Below, piece after piece: positions 45,793-55,330 of a stretch of 64,000 nucleotides of DNA. The position numbers and the translations under genes are program-made. Positions within the stretch are counted from its first letter, which is position 1; every line of letters begins with the position of its first letter. Origin of the DNA: Gammaproteobacteria bacterium (GTDB taxonomy: Bacteria; Pseudomonadota; Gammaproteobacteria; Arenicellales; JAJDZL01); assembly GCA_022823625.1 (NCBI GenBank), contig JAJEHQ010000023.1, positions 88,001 to 152,000 of the forward strand, written 5' to 3'. The notes under the pieces are model-generated. The model was not told the DNA's origin. It worked only from the letters and a program-made list of their open reading frames with translations, and searched no databases.

Positions 45793-46818
45793 TCAAGTCC
45801 GGTCGCTTAACACAACCGCCAGCCACTGCAGGTTGCTGCTGCTTTCTGCTACCAGTCTAACCATCATCGTTAACGGAACTGACAGAAACATTCCGACTGG
45901 GCCAAGAACCCACCCCCAAAAAATCAAAGACATCAAAACAATCAGTGGAGAAAGCCCCAGCTGTCGACCAGCGACGCGAGGTTCAATGACAGATCCAATC
46001 AGGAAATTAATGGCGAAATAACCGATAGCCACTGAGACAGCAGTAGTCACATCAAGTTGAAGCAGAGCGATGAGAACTGCTGGAATTGCTGCAATGATGG
46101 ATCCGATATTTGGAACGAAATTTAAAAAGAATGCGAGCAATGCCCAAAGAATGGCAAAGTCGACGCCTAAAATAACGAGCAATATCCAGACAAGCGAGGC
46201 TGTTGCCAGACTAGCCAGTGTCTTAATAACCAGATAGCGCTGCAGGTTTTGCCTGAACTTGGAAAGGTTTTCGATCGAATCAACAGGTTGTTTGAGAATC
46301 TTCTGCAGTTTTTCTGGCAAAGTCGAAACCTCAAACAGCATGAAAATTACCATCAGAAAGATCAAAAACGCGTTAGCAACCAAAGCACCAATTTCGTTGA
46401 CGACACCGCCAACCGTCGTCGCGACCGATTGTGGACTGATTGCGCTGGCGATGTCGGTAAACTGAATTTCAAATCCGAGACTGACAATCTGATCGTGCAC
46501 TGAATTGAACAGAAGTTCCAGTCGCTGTTCGTAGGTTGATAATTGACTTTGAAAATCATTGATGGACTTCCCGACCAGCGTTGCCAATAAAACGCCAATT
46601 CCGAAAATTACTGAGATCACAACGAGCAGTGCCAAGAATGTAGGCAGCCCCTTTTTTTCCAGCCATAGCAGCGGTGGAGCACTGAGTGTGGCAATGAAAA
46701 TAGCCAGTAGAATCGGCACCATAATGGGACTTGAAACCTTAAGTCCAGCAACGATGATGACGAATGCGGCTAGAGCTAGGAACGCGTTCAATGCGGTGTT
46801 TTGTGCGGAGATTTGCAC
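45793..46818 (-). CDS. AI-2E family transporter
   Basis: 341-residue inner-membrane protein with seven to eight helices of the AI-2E/PerM family. The conserved parts are PNIGSIIAAIPAVLIALLQ and the C-terminal SPLIVLMSLIFWGWVLGPVGMFLSVPL. The family includes exporters of autoinducer-2 and Na+/H+ antiporters, so the substrate is not known. GTG start. Confidence 0.85.
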   Translation of the reverse strand: MQISAQNTALNAFLALAAFVIIVAGLKVSSPIMVPILLAIFIATLSAPPLLWLEKKGLPTFLALLVVISVIFGIGVLLATLVGKSINDFQSQLSTYEQRLELLFNSVHDQIVSLGFEIQFTDIASAISPQSVATTVGGVVNEIGALVANAFLIFLMVIFMLFEVSTLPEKLQKILKQPVDSIENLSKFRQNLQRYLVIKTLASLATASLVWILLVILGVDFAILWALLAFFLNFVPNIGSIIAAIPAVLIALLQLDVTTAVSVAIGYFAINFLIGSVIEPRVAGRQLGLSPLIVLMSLIFWGWVLGPVGMFLSVPLTMMVRLVAESSSNLQWLAVVLSDRT

Positions 46819-47169
46819 TTAGGGATGATACAGATTCAAAATTTAAAAATCAGAGGATCAATATCCTGAACACATGTCTCGTGAGATAGCTACACAATTG
46901 GCATTCTTACTATACTATAAGCACTACATAAGAAATACCTTTGAGGTGTATGAATTGCCGTCGAAGATAGCCAGATGCAATGAACAATCTGGTATATCAA
47001 CGTATTGATGATTTAACCCAGTACTGTCGCTTAAGTTTTTGATATTATGATCATAAAACAACCATACCATGAACATGTTAAGCAACGCGTGACTGGATTC
47101 GGATTTCAATGTTAAAGGTCGTCCCAAGTAGTCGACTCTATAGAAACAACTCACAATATCTGACAGAAA
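46819..47169. other. Divergent intergenic region before argE
   Basis: 351 bp between the exporter gene and argE, AT-rich, without a gene I would support. TATACT and TATAAG overlap at 46911-46921 but no matching -35 is seen. Confidence 0.4.
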
Positions 47170-48324
47170 ATGCCACAGACGAAGACCAGCATCCAACTGA
47201 TTAGCGAACTGGTTGAATTTGACACAACCAGTCGTAATTCGAATCTTGAATTAATTGAGTACATCAAGGGTTATCTTGAAGACTTCGGCTTGCGCTCTGA
47301 GTTGGTGTACGATGCAACTGGAAAAAAGGCGAATCTCTTTGCAACCATCGGTGCGGATGACTTAGGGGGTGTGGCACTTTCTGGTCACACAGATGTGGTG
47401 CCGGTTGACGGTCAAAACTGGTTTACAGATCCCTACCAGATTAGTGAATCGGATGATCGACTGTATGGGCGCGGTACTTCCGATATGAAGAGCTTCATCG
47501 CAATCTGCCTAGCGAATGTTCCGCAAATGATCGACTTGAACCTGGAGACACCCATTCACTTTGCATTTTCATATGATGAGGAGATCGGTTGTGTTGGTGT
47601 TCGCACCCTGCTTCGGGAACTTGCGAATCGAGAAAACAAGCCACGTTCCTGCATCATCGGTGAACCGACTGGAATGCGTGTTGTCCGTTCACACAAAGGG
47701 AAAATATCCAGGCGCTGTTCGATTCATGGACTGGAATCTCACTCCGGTCTGGCGCATATTGGTGTCAATGCTGTTGAAGCTGCAGCCGAGATCATCGCAT
47801 TTTTAAAAAGGGAAGCGAGACAATTTAAAAATCACGGTCCGTTTGATGAGGAGTTCAGTCCGTCTTACACGACAGTTCACACCGGTCTGGTTCGTGGTGG
47901 TACAGCGCTCAATATCGTGCCCAAGTTTTGTGAATTTGAAGCGGAAATCAGGCATCTGCCAAATGATGACCCTGATGAGGTCTGGAATCGAATGCACCAA
48001 TACGTCGAGTCAGAAATACTCCCTGAGATGCAGGCAGTATTCCCTGAAGCACGTATCGATTGGGAAGAACTGTCGGTCATTCCAGCACTTGCAACCAGCG
48101 ATGATGAGTTACTCCAGGTAGCGCAGGAACTCTCGAATACCTCTGGAACTGCATGCGTGAGTTTTGGCACGGAAGGCGGATTGTTTGAAGAAATCGGAAT
48201 CCCGTCCGTCGTGTGCGGTCCGGGTCACATAGATCAGGCACACAAGCCGAATGAGTTTATCGAAATTGCTCAGATCGAAAAATGTGAAGCATTCATTGAC
48301 AATCTACTGGAGCATCTTGAGTGA
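47170..48324 (+). CDS. argE: Acetylornithine deacetylase (M20 family)
   Basis: 384-residue zinc hydrolase that releases ornithine from N-acetylornithine. The metal-binding region shows LSGHTDVVPVDGQ and YGRGTSDMKSF, with the catalytic Glu in YDEEIGC. The dimerisation domain starts near GLESHSGLAH. Length and motifs match ArgE rather than DapE. Its stop overlaps a GTG start of the next gene (GTGA). A second arginine gene, argC, lies 17 kb away. Confidence 0.88.
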   Translation: MPQTKTSIQLISELVEFDTTSRNSNLELIEYIKGYLEDFGLRSELVYDATGKKANLFATIGADDLGGVALSGHTDVVPVDGQNWFTDPYQISESDDRLYGRGTSDMKSFIAICLANVPQMIDLNLETPIHFAFSYDEEIGCVGVRTLLRELANRENKPRSCIIGEPTGMRVVRSHKGKISRRCSIHGLESHSGLAHIGVNAVEAAAEIIAFLKREARQFKNHGPFDEEFSPSYTTVHTGLVRGGTALNIVPKFCEFEAEIRHLPNDDPDEVWNRMHQYVESEILPEMQAVFPEARIDWEELSVIPALATSDDELLQVAQELSNTSGTACVSFGTEGGLFEEIGIPSVVCGPGHIDQAHKPNEFIEIAQIEKCEAFIDNLLEHLE

Positions 48325-49148
48325 GCGGGAAGATTCAGATGGCGAATACAGTGAAATCTGAAGTCGAGGGTAACATTGCCCACCTTCGAATTAACCGACC
48401 GCATGCCAGAAATGCTTTGAGTCAAGAATTAATTGCTGAACTCTCAGCGGAGTTCAAGTCAATCGATGCCAACGATGATATTTACGTTGTGGTACTCAGC
48501 GGTGTCGGAGATCATTTCGGAGCAGGTTATGATTTAAATGTCGACTGGCGCAATCTTTATGGCAAACGCAATCCGGTAGGTACCCGTAGGATGCTGAGCG
48601 AATGCGTTGAGTTTGAGATGAATCCATGGCGATGCTCTAAACCCGTCATTGCGATGGTGCGAGGTTATTGTCTTGCTGGAAGCTGTGAGCTTTCAATGAT
48701 GTGCTGTATCACCTATGCATCCGATACTGCCCGATTTGGCGAGCCTGAAATCAAATTTTCTGCCGTACCACCTGCTTTGGTCATGCCATGGGTTGTTGGA
48801 CTTCGCCATGCGCGTGAACTGCTGTATTCCGGCGACATAATAGACGCACAGGAAGCATTGCGTATTGGATTGGTGAACAAGGTGTTTCCAGACGATGAAC
48901 TTGAAGCAGAAACGATGAAGTACGCGAGGCGAGTTGCGGCGATGGACCCCGTAGTCGTCCAGTTAATGAAGGCCTGCATTAACCAGACAGCGGAAATTAC
49001 AGGTTTCAGTCAATCGCTCCAGTACGCGATCGAAAACGGTGCAATTGCAGAAGCGACCGAGACTGATAACTATGTTCAGTTTATGGAGGTTGCCCAGCGC
49101 GAGGGCTTGACCGCAGCAATTAGGTGGCGAGAAGCCAAATTCGGGTAG
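48321..49148 (+). CDS. Enoyl-CoA hydratase/isomerase family protein
   Basis: 275-residue crotonase-fold protein. The CoA-binding oxyanion segments are RPHARNALSQELIAEL and GDHFGAGYDLN, and the second hole residue is in GYCLAGSCELSMMC. The catalytic Glu of ordinary hydratases is at least partly kept in GEPEIKF. The C-terminal helices are complete. It probably acts on an acyl-CoA in catabolism; a 1,2-hydratase or isomerase cannot be told apart here. GTG at 48321 overlaps argE by 4 bp; an ATG at 48339 with GGGAAG upstream is an alternative start. Confidence 0.82.
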   Translation: MSGKIQMANTVKSEVEGNIAHLRINRPHARNALSQELIAELSAEFKSIDANDDIYVVVLSGVGDHFGAGYDLNVDWRNLYGKRNPVGTRRMLSECVEFEMNPWRCSKPVIAMVRGYCLAGSCELSMMCCITYASDTARFGEPEIKFSAVPPALVMPWVVGLRHARELLYSGDIIDAQEALRIGLVNKVFPDDELEAETMKYARRVAAMDPVVVQLMKACINQTAEITGFSQSLQYAIENGAIAEATETDNYVQFMEVAQREGLTAAIRWREAKFG

Positions 49149-49355
49149 ATTTCTTCAGGAAGTGATAAACAACCTGAAACCAGACCTGCTAATTTAGCGG
49201 GTTGATTACACTTCATAACAGAATCGGTGGGAATGATCGAGCAGAAGAAGATTCGGCGAAAACCAGATCGAAGGCTTTAGTATTCAGGGATTGAAACACT
49301 TTCATCTATCAATTAGTCTAACCAGTGTTTCAGTCCAGATAAATCAGGGGGAGTT
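49149..49355. other. Intergenic region with a short hairpin
   Basis: Contains the near-palindrome CCTGCTAATTTAGCGGG at 49185-49201, shortly after the hydratase stop, which may end that transcript. No T-run follows. No gene is visible. Confidence 0.35.
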
Positions 49356-49916
49356 ATGGCCAGAGTACGCGATATTGATGTAGACGAACTGTCAAGTGAG
49401 CTGAAACAGGAATACGAGCGATTTGCTGCCAATTACGGTCCGTTCATCAATCAGTTGAAAGTCTACGCTCATCGACCGGCAGCATCGCGGCACATCATGG
49501 GACTGTTGCTTGAATTTTCAAATGATGTGCTGTTGCCAAAGCGTACCCTTGAACTTGCTCTTTTGGTTGTTTCCCGTATGAATGAGTGCCAGAGTTGCAT
49601 CAAATACCACACTCCGGAATTGATCAGCGAAGGATTATCCCAAGTAACTGTTGAGAACATTCTTCGGCCTGATTGCCCTGGATTGGATGAGTTAGACCGA
49701 TTGGTACGCGACTACTCAATTTTGGTGACAGAAAGTGCAAACAGGATTCCGGATGCTTTTTTTGACCGCTTGCGAGAGTACTTTAGCGATTCACAAATTG
49801 TTGAACTGACGCTTCGTATCGCAATGTGTGGATTTTTCAACCGATTCAATGCAGCGCTACAAATCGAGGAAGAAGACGAGGCTCAGGCAACGCTTGCCTC
49901 CGTGCAGAAACTCTGA
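49356..49916 (+). CDS. AhpD/carboxymuconolactone decarboxylase-like protein
   Basis: 186-residue all-helical protein of the AhpD-like superfamily. The redox motif is Cys78-x-x-Cys81 followed by His85 (ECQSCIKYH), as in AhpD-type thiol peroxidases; simple decarboxylases lack the Cys pair. It begins 8 nt after GGGGG, a good ribosome-binding site. It may remove peroxides or act as a disulfide reductase for a peroxiredoxin, but no partner gene is adjacent. Confidence 0.8.
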   Translation: MARVRDIDVDELSSELKQEYERFAANYGPFINQLKVYAHRPAASRHIMGLLLEFSNDVLLPKRTLELALLVVSRMNECQSCIKYHTPELISEGLSQVTVENILRPDCPGLDELDRLVRDYSILVTESANRIPDAFFDRLREYFSDSQIVELTLRIAMCGFFNRFNAALQIEEEDEAQATLASVQKL

Positions 49917-50374
49917 CGGCAGGAATTTTGAAACAAACGGTACTGACAGGTTTTTCGATTGTCACCTAACATCCTTCAGGTTCGGTCTAGTCGATCAATT
50001 ATGAAACCGACCCGATTGGTACATTCACTCTGGCTGATCTGTTGTGCCCGTTCAACGACCAAGGACTAGAGTTTGATCTCTAGCTTCGATAATTTTCAAT
50101 TCAGGGGCTCAGATGGCAGCCTGTAGTTTTCGGTGACACTGCCAATTGCTGATTTGATCACACCATCTCACCAGATAGAAGAAATTAATCCGACGTTGCT
50201 TGTTTAGCTCGCAAGCATAAAAAAAGATAAATTAAAACAATTTATTATGTGATTCTGTCTATGGATCTTCAATGATCGGCCATGAATGTTGTGAGTCAGG
50301 AAGTGTTATAATTTCCGCATTGAATCTAACAGTATTTTGAGCGTTCTGAATTTAGTAGTTGTTCCTGCTAATCT
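49917..50374. other. 458-bp intergenic region upstream of nnr
   Basis: No gene or RNA structure I can support. The right end holds an extended -10 promoter (50304-50312) for the nnr operon. The middle (50220-50250) is strongly AT-rich. Confidence 0.5.
50304..50312 (+). promoter_or_regulatory. Extended -10 promoter of the nnr operon
   Basis: TGTTATAAT matches the extended -10 consensus TGnTATAAT exactly and lies about 63 nt upstream of the nnr start. No strong -35 is present, which extended -10 promoters tolerate. Confidence 0.6.
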
Positions 50375-51868
50375 GTGTCCCCACACCCTATTCACACCTG
50401 CCAACAGTCTAAGGATCTTGATCGCCTGGTTATTGAGGAGTTTGGCACTCCAGGCTTTGAATTAATGACACGCGCTGGGTGGGGTGCGTTTCATGCATTG
50501 CAAAAACACTGGCCAAATTGCGAGCGAATTGCGGTCATTTGCGGGCGAGGGAATAACGGGGGTGATGGATACATTCTAGCGACTGCAACTTTACAGTCTG
50601 GCATTTCCACCCGGGTGTATCAGCTGGGTAGCCCAGCCACTCCGGATGCAAAAAAGGCAAGCGATGGCTACTTCGAATTGAGTGGCGAAGTGGTTAATCT
50701 TGATGATGGAATTGGTTTTGAAGATTGCGACTTGGTGGTCGACGCCTTGTTCGGAAGTGGTCTGACCCGTAACATTGAAGGACGTCTTCACTCCATCATT
50801 GATTCGATCAATTCGAGTGGTAAACCGGTACTGGCACTGGACATTCCGTCCGGTCTGGATGGCGATTCCGGCGCGGTTCGCGGCATTGCGGTCCGTGCTG
50901 ATGTAACCGCTACGTTTATATCGACTAAATTGGGATTGGTAAGTGGAGAAGGGAAATATCATCGAGGCAAATTGGAAGTCGATACACTTGGGATTCCGCA
51001 GGAAGCCTATGCGCGCATTGGGGAAACTGCCGCATTGATTGATCTGGATTCACTCGCCGCCCAAAAACTCAAGCGTAAGTCCGGTTCACATAAAGGTAGT
51101 TTCGGCCGTATTCTCGTTATCGGTGGCAATAACACCATGCAGGGTGCCGCCGTGATGGCAGCACAGGCCGCCTGTCGTGCTGGCGGGGGGTTGGTTTCGG
51201 TTGCATCGCCGTCCGGTTGTGCAGAATTGATTGCTTCAGCCGTTCCAGAAGTTCGCGGATTTCCAGTCAATCATGCTGAAGAGATTGAATTGATGCTGCA
51301 TCGGTACGGAGTGATCGGAATTGGTCCCGGGCTCGGGCAGGATGAGTGGTCGCAGACAATGTGGAACATCGTATCGGTCGCTGATGTACCGCTAGTAGTG
51401 GATGCAGACGCTCTGAATTTACTGGCAGAGAATCATCGAAGTCGAGTTGACTGGATTCTGACACCACATCCAGGAGAAGCAGGCCGGCTCTTGGGTATAC
51501 CAACCCGAGAAGTGCAGAAAGACCGGATCGGTTCCGCTGAACGAATAGTTGAAAAGTACGGCGGTATCTGTGTGCTAAAGGGCTCCGGCACAATTGTAGC
51601 CGGAGGTCAGCGACTATGGATATGCGACCAGGGTAATCCCGGAATGGCAACCGGTGGAATGGGCGATGTGCTGACCGGAGTGATCTGTGCACTTCGGGCA
51701 CAGGGTCTGACAGCGGAAGAATCGGCCTGTCTGGGCGTATGGCTGCACGCAAAGGCGGGAGATGACAGTGCAGCTGAAGCTGGAGAAATTGGAATGATTG
51801 CGACGGATCTGCTGCCAGGAATTCGTGCCAACCTAGCGAGGGCTATTGACGGTGCAGGCACAGCCTAA
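50375..51868 (+). CDS. nnr: Bifunctional NAD(P)HX epimerase/dehydratase
   Basis: 497-residue metabolite-repair enzyme. The N-terminal YjeF_N domain (to about 215; GRGNNGGDGYILA and DALFGSGL) epimerises hydrated NAD(P)H. The C-terminal ribokinase-like domain (KGSFGRILVIGGNNTMQGA; ILTPHPGEAGRLLG; GNPGMATGGMGDVLTG) dehydrates it with ADP. GTG start. It overlaps tsaE by about 23 bp and begins the conserved block through hfq. Confidence 0.95.
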   Translation: MSPHPIHTCQQSKDLDRLVIEEFGTPGFELMTRAGWGAFHALQKHWPNCERIAVICGRGNNGGDGYILATATLQSGISTRVYQLGSPATPDAKKASDGYFELSGEVVNLDDGIGFEDCDLVVDALFGSGLTRNIEGRLHSIIDSINSSGKPVLALDIPSGLDGDSGAVRGIAVRADVTATFISTKLGLVSGEGKYHRGKLEVDTLGIPQEAYARIGETAALIDLDSLAAQKLKRKSGSHKGSFGRILVIGGNNTMQGAAVMAAQAACRAGGGLVSVASPSGCAELIASAVPEVRGFPVNHAEEIELMLHRYGVIGIGPGLGQDEWSQTMWNIVSVADVPLVVDADALNLLAENHRSRVDWILTPHPGEAGRLLGIPTREVQKDRIGSAERIVEKYGGICVLKGSGTIVAGGQRLWICDQGNPGMATGGMGDVLTGVICALRAQGLTAEESACLGVWLHAKAGDDSAAEAGEIGMIATDLLPGIRANLARAIDGAGTA

Positions 51869-52337
51869 AGTTAAGTTCCCAACCTGGAATCAAGCATCTG
51901 TTTCGCTAGATGAGATGCAAAGTGTCGGGCGCGATATTGCAAAATTCATTTCCCCTGGCTGTGTTGTGTATTTTGAAGGTGGCTTGGGGGCTGGCAAAAC
52001 AACCCTGATTCAGAAGATCTGTCAGGAACTCAGAGTCGATGAGACTGTACTCAGTCCGACATTTTCAATTCTGAAACCTTACATTTCAGCGAATGGAATG
52101 GAACTGTTGCATGTCGATCTATACCGCATTGAGAATCCGGCAGAGTTACTGCTCATAGGAATAGAGGACTTTCAGGATTCCGACTGTGTCTGGTTGATCG
52201 AATGGCCAAATCGAGGGTTTGATGTGATTCCGCCGCCAGATATCCGCATCCAGTTAAGTGGTGCTGGCTCTTCCCGAAAAATCTGCATGGCCTGGGAAGC
52301 TAAATCGTTAAAGATGTCCATGGTTGCAGATGCATAG
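51846..52337 (+). CDS. tsaE: tRNA threonylcarbamoyladenosine biosynthesis ATPase TsaE
   Basis: 163-residue P-loop protein (Walker A GGLGAGKTT, then SPTFSILKPY and HVDLYRIENPAEL) that supports formation of t6A37 in tRNA with TsaB, TsaC and TsaD. The start is TTG at 51846 or GTG at 51852, both inside the end of nnr. The last few codons overlap the amidase gene. Confidence 0.95.
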   Translation: MTVQAQPKVKFPTWNQASVSLDEMQSVGRDIAKFISPGCVVYFEGGLGAGKTTLIQKICQELRVDETVLSPTFSILKPYISANGMELLHVDLYRIENPAELLLIGIEDFQDSDCVWLIEWPNRGFDVIPPPDIRIQLSGAGSSRKICMAWEAKSLKMSMVADA

Positions 52338-53484
52338 AATTCGTTTTCTGTTATCTGCGTTTGCGGCGCTTTTTCTGCTGCTATCTGGATTCAATGCGAT
52401 TGCGGCGAATATCAACGATATTCGAGTCTGGAATTCACCAGATCGAACTCGCATAGTTTTCGACCTTAGCGGTCCTGTTGAATACAAATTCTTTGAGCTG
52501 AAAAATCCGAATCGAATCGTTATTGATTTTTCAGATTCAAAATTTACCGGTCTATTGCCCAAAAGTGGTGAACTGGGCAATCGGGTATCAAAGATTCGCA
52601 CCGGCAAACACGACGACCTTATTCGTTTCGTGATTGATTTGAAAAGCACGGTACGAGCCGAGCATTTCACTCTAATACCCATTGAGAATTACGGTGATCG
52701 ACTGGTTCTTGACCTGTATGCAAAATTAGCGAAAAAGCAGAAATCTAAGCCCAAGAAAGTCGATGATGAGTTTATCGTGGTCATCGATGCTGGTCACGGT
52801 GGAGAAGATCCTGGTGCAGTTGGTGCCGCGAAAACCCTTGAAAAGCATCTGGTACTAAAAATTGCAAAACAATTGCAAAAGGAATTGAATAAAGTGAAGG
52901 GAATTCGCGCAGAACTGACACGTAAAGGTGACTATTACATTCCGCTCAGAAAACGAAGGAAAATTGCTGCCGATCTGAATGCGGATTTATTCGTATCGAT
53001 TCATGCGGATGCCTTTACCAAGCGAAGTGCAAATGGAATTTCAGTGTTCGCACTTTCCCAGCACGGTGCAACCAGCGAACGGGCACGAGTACTGGCACAG
53101 AAAGAAAACTCCGCTGACTTCGTCGCCGGTGAAAACTTATCACAAAAAGACCGTGATGTCGCTGAAACTGTTGTTGATCTTTCGTATCAGGGCCAGATTG
53201 GTCGTAGTGTCGCGTTGGGTTCGATGGTACGCACCCGACTTTCAAGAGTTGGCAGATTGCACGGACACGGCGTGGAACAGGCGGGCTTTGCAGTACTCAA
53301 AGCACCAAACATTCCGTCTATACTGGTTGAAGTCGGCTTTATCTCGAACCCGAAAGAGGAACGCAGCCTGAACAAGAAGTCTTATCAGAAAAAAATTGTT
53401 AAAGAAATAGCTACTGGGGTCGTCCAGTATGCCAAGAAATACCCATGGGGACAGGAAAGATGGAGAACGTCGAGCATTCAGTAA
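52330..53484 (+). CDS. N-acetylmuramoyl-L-alanine amidase with AMIN domain (AmiC/AmiB-like)
   Basis: 384 residues from the ATG at 52330. A signal peptide (cleavage near NAIAA) leads to an AMIN peptidoglycan-binding domain (about 28-125) and an Amidase_3 domain (about 150-375) with zinc-site residues in IDAGHGGEDPGA, SIHADAF and the Glu in VEVGFISNP. It cleaves septal peptidoglycan during cell separation. No LysM domain follows, so it is AmiC/AmiA-like in length, although the locus is where amiB lies in E. coli. Its 3' end overlaps mutL. Confidence 0.92.
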   Translation: MHRIRFLLSAFAALFLLLSGFNAIAANINDIRVWNSPDRTRIVFDLSGPVEYKFFELKNPNRIVIDFSDSKFTGLLPKSGELGNRVSKIRTGKHDDLIRFVIDLKSTVRAEHFTLIPIENYGDRLVLDLYAKLAKKQKSKPKKVDDEFIVVIDAGHGGEDPGAVGAAKTLEKHLVLKIAKQLQKELNKVKGIRAELTRKGDYYIPLRKRRKIAADLNADLFVSIHADAFTKRSANGISVFALSQHGATSERARVLAQKENSADFVAGENLSQKDRDVAETVVDLSYQGQIGRSVALGSMVRTRLSRVGRLHGHGVEQAGFAVLKAPNIPSILVEVGFISNPKEERSLNKKSYQKKIVKEIATGVVQYAKKYPWGQERWRTSSIQ

Positions 53485-55301
53485 CGGAACTCACATCTCA
53501 TCATCAGATTTCGACGGAGTCAAGGTCAAGGATTCGTCGGCTAGATGACCGCGTCATCGACAAGATCGCGGCTGGTGAAGTCGTTGAACGCCCGGCTTCG
53601 GTACTCAAAGAGTTGGTCGAAAACAGTATTGATGCAGGTGCACGTAAAATTGAAATTGAAGTGCATTCTGGTGGAATACAGAGCATCCTGGTTCGTGATG
53701 ATGGAATCGGAATTCCTCGTGATGAATTGAATCTGGCACTGACGCGACACGCAACAAGCAAACTCGCTGATTTTGATAGTTTGGAAAGAATAAAGACGTT
53801 GGGATTTCGCGGCGAAGCACTACCGAGCATCGCTTCAGTATCAAGAATGTCTATGATTAGTCGTACCGCGGATGAATCACATGGCTGGAAGATATCCTGC
53901 GATGGCGGTGGCGTTGTTTCTGAACCGGAACCGGCACCGCATTCTGTTGGTACCGAGATCGAGGTGCAGGACCTGTTTTTCAACGTTCCGGCCCGAAGAA
54001 AATTCTTGCGAACCGCATCAACAGAATTTTCTCATCTTCGCAAGTTGGTCAAGCAGATGGCGCTCAGCCGTATGGAGATTGACATTCGATTGCAGCATAA
54101 CGGTCGGCAGGTCGATCGATATCCAGCGGCATCTTCAGAAGGTGCACTGAAATCACGGCTCACGACTGTATTCGATTCTCATATGGCCGATAACTCCATT
54201 TCTGTAGAGTTTGAAGAGAATGGCATTCGCGCGGCTGGATGGATTGCTCCACCAGACTACACGCGTTCGCAGCCCGATCTTCAATTTCTGTTTGTAAATG
54301 GACGCGGAATTAGAGACCGAAGGCTGGCACACGGAATCAAACAGGCATACATGGATGTGCTATTTGACTCGGGGCGATTTCCAATTTTTGCACTGTACCT
54401 GAATTTCAATCCGGAGTTGGCCGATGTCAATGTCCACCCGACAAAATCGGAGGTGCGATTCAAGCAATCGCGTGAAATTTACTGGTTTATTCTACGAGCT
54501 GTAAGAAATGCGCTTTCAGGTGATCAGCCGGGTACTCGTCGGATGTCTCGTTCAGCGTTGGATTCGGTTGAGTTGCCAAACACTGCCGGTTTTCCAGATC
54601 GGCAGCAGAATACGATGAGGTTGCCGGTTGAGAGCATTTGGGCAACGGATACCAGCGAAACTCAGAGACAGATGCCCAGACAAAGTGAATCAATCGATAA
54701 GGATTCACCGTCTGTCGTTCCTCCGCTTGGATTTGCAATTGCTCAACTGGGCGGTGCCTATGTGCTTGCAGAAAACAAGGAAGGTCTGGTTATCGTAGAT
54801 ATGCACGCGGCACACGAAAGGCTGAATTACGAAAGACTCAAGGCGGACTATGAGAGTTCTACACTGCAGGTACAGACAGTCATCGTACCCCATGTAATCA
54901 AAGTTTCTTCACAAGAGGCGGAGATTGCGATTGCTAATCAGGAGTTGCTAGCGGATTTGGGCTTTGATGTTTCGCTAGCCAGCGACACTGCAATTTCCAT
55001 TCGCTCCGTTCCTAGAATTCTCAAAGATTGTGATATTGAAAAACTGATCCGAGATGTGATTTCAGATTTGATCGAACATGGCAGCACCAATCGAGTGGAA
55101 CATGTACGAAATGAACTACTCGCAACTGTTGCCTGTCACAGCTCAATTCGGGCAAATCAGCAGTTGTCGATACAAGAGATGGACGCGTTGTTGCGGCAGA
55201 TGGAAGTTACAGAACACTCCGGCTACTGCAGTCATGGCCGACCGACTTGGAATCAGATAACGATGAAAGAGCTTGACCGACTGTTTTATCGTGGGCAGTA
55301 A
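53460..55301 (+). CDS. mutL: DNA mismatch repair protein MutL
   Basis: 613 residues from the ATG at 53460, which has AGGAA upstream; an ATG at 53445 lies deeper in the amidase gene. The GHKL ATPase motifs are intact: ELVENSIDAGA, RDDGIGIP, TRHATSKL and GFRGEALPS. The C-terminal domain carries DMHAAHERLNYE (about residue 447), close to the latent-endonuclease motif DQHA(X)2E(X)4E with Met for Gln, plus ACHSSIRA and CSHGRP. It may thus nick DNA itself, as in bacteria without MutH. It is the third overlap in the nnr-tsaE-amidase-mutL run. Confidence 0.93.
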   Translation: MENVEHSVTELTSHHQISTESRSRIRRLDDRVIDKIAAGEVVERPASVLKELVENSIDAGARKIEIEVHSGGIQSILVRDDGIGIPRDELNLALTRHATSKLADFDSLERIKTLGFRGEALPSIASVSRMSMISRTADESHGWKISCDGGGVVSEPEPAPHSVGTEIEVQDLFFNVPARRKFLRTASTEFSHLRKLVKQMALSRMEIDIRLQHNGRQVDRYPAASSEGALKSRLTTVFDSHMADNSISVEFEENGIRAAGWIAPPDYTRSQPDLQFLFVNGRGIRDRRLAHGIKQAYMDVLFDSGRFPIFALYLNFNPELADVNVHPTKSEVRFKQSREIYWFILRAVRNALSGDQPGTRRMSRSALDSVELPNTAGFPDRQQNTMRLPVESIWATDTSETQRQMPRQSESIDKDSPSVVPPLGFAIAQLGGAYVLAENKEGLVIVDMHAAHERLNYERLKADYESSTLQVQTVIVPHVIKVSSQEAEIAIANQELLADLGFDVSLASDTAISIRSVPRILKDCDIEKLIRDVISDLIEHGSTNRVEHVRNELLATVACHSSIRANQQLSIQEMDALLRQMEVTEHSGYCSHGRPTWNQITMKELDRLFYRGQ

Positions 55302-55330
55302 TACTTCTTCCATTTGATGCCTGCAGGCAT

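Noticed and set aside
46924..47196. 90-codon minus-strand frame overlapping the argE start
   Set aside because: No family resemblance or ribosome-binding site, and it overlaps the 5' end of argE on the other strand.
51267..51752. 161-codon minus-strand frame inside nnr
   Set aside because: Antisense shadow of the dehydratase domain; Arg/Leu-rich without a family.
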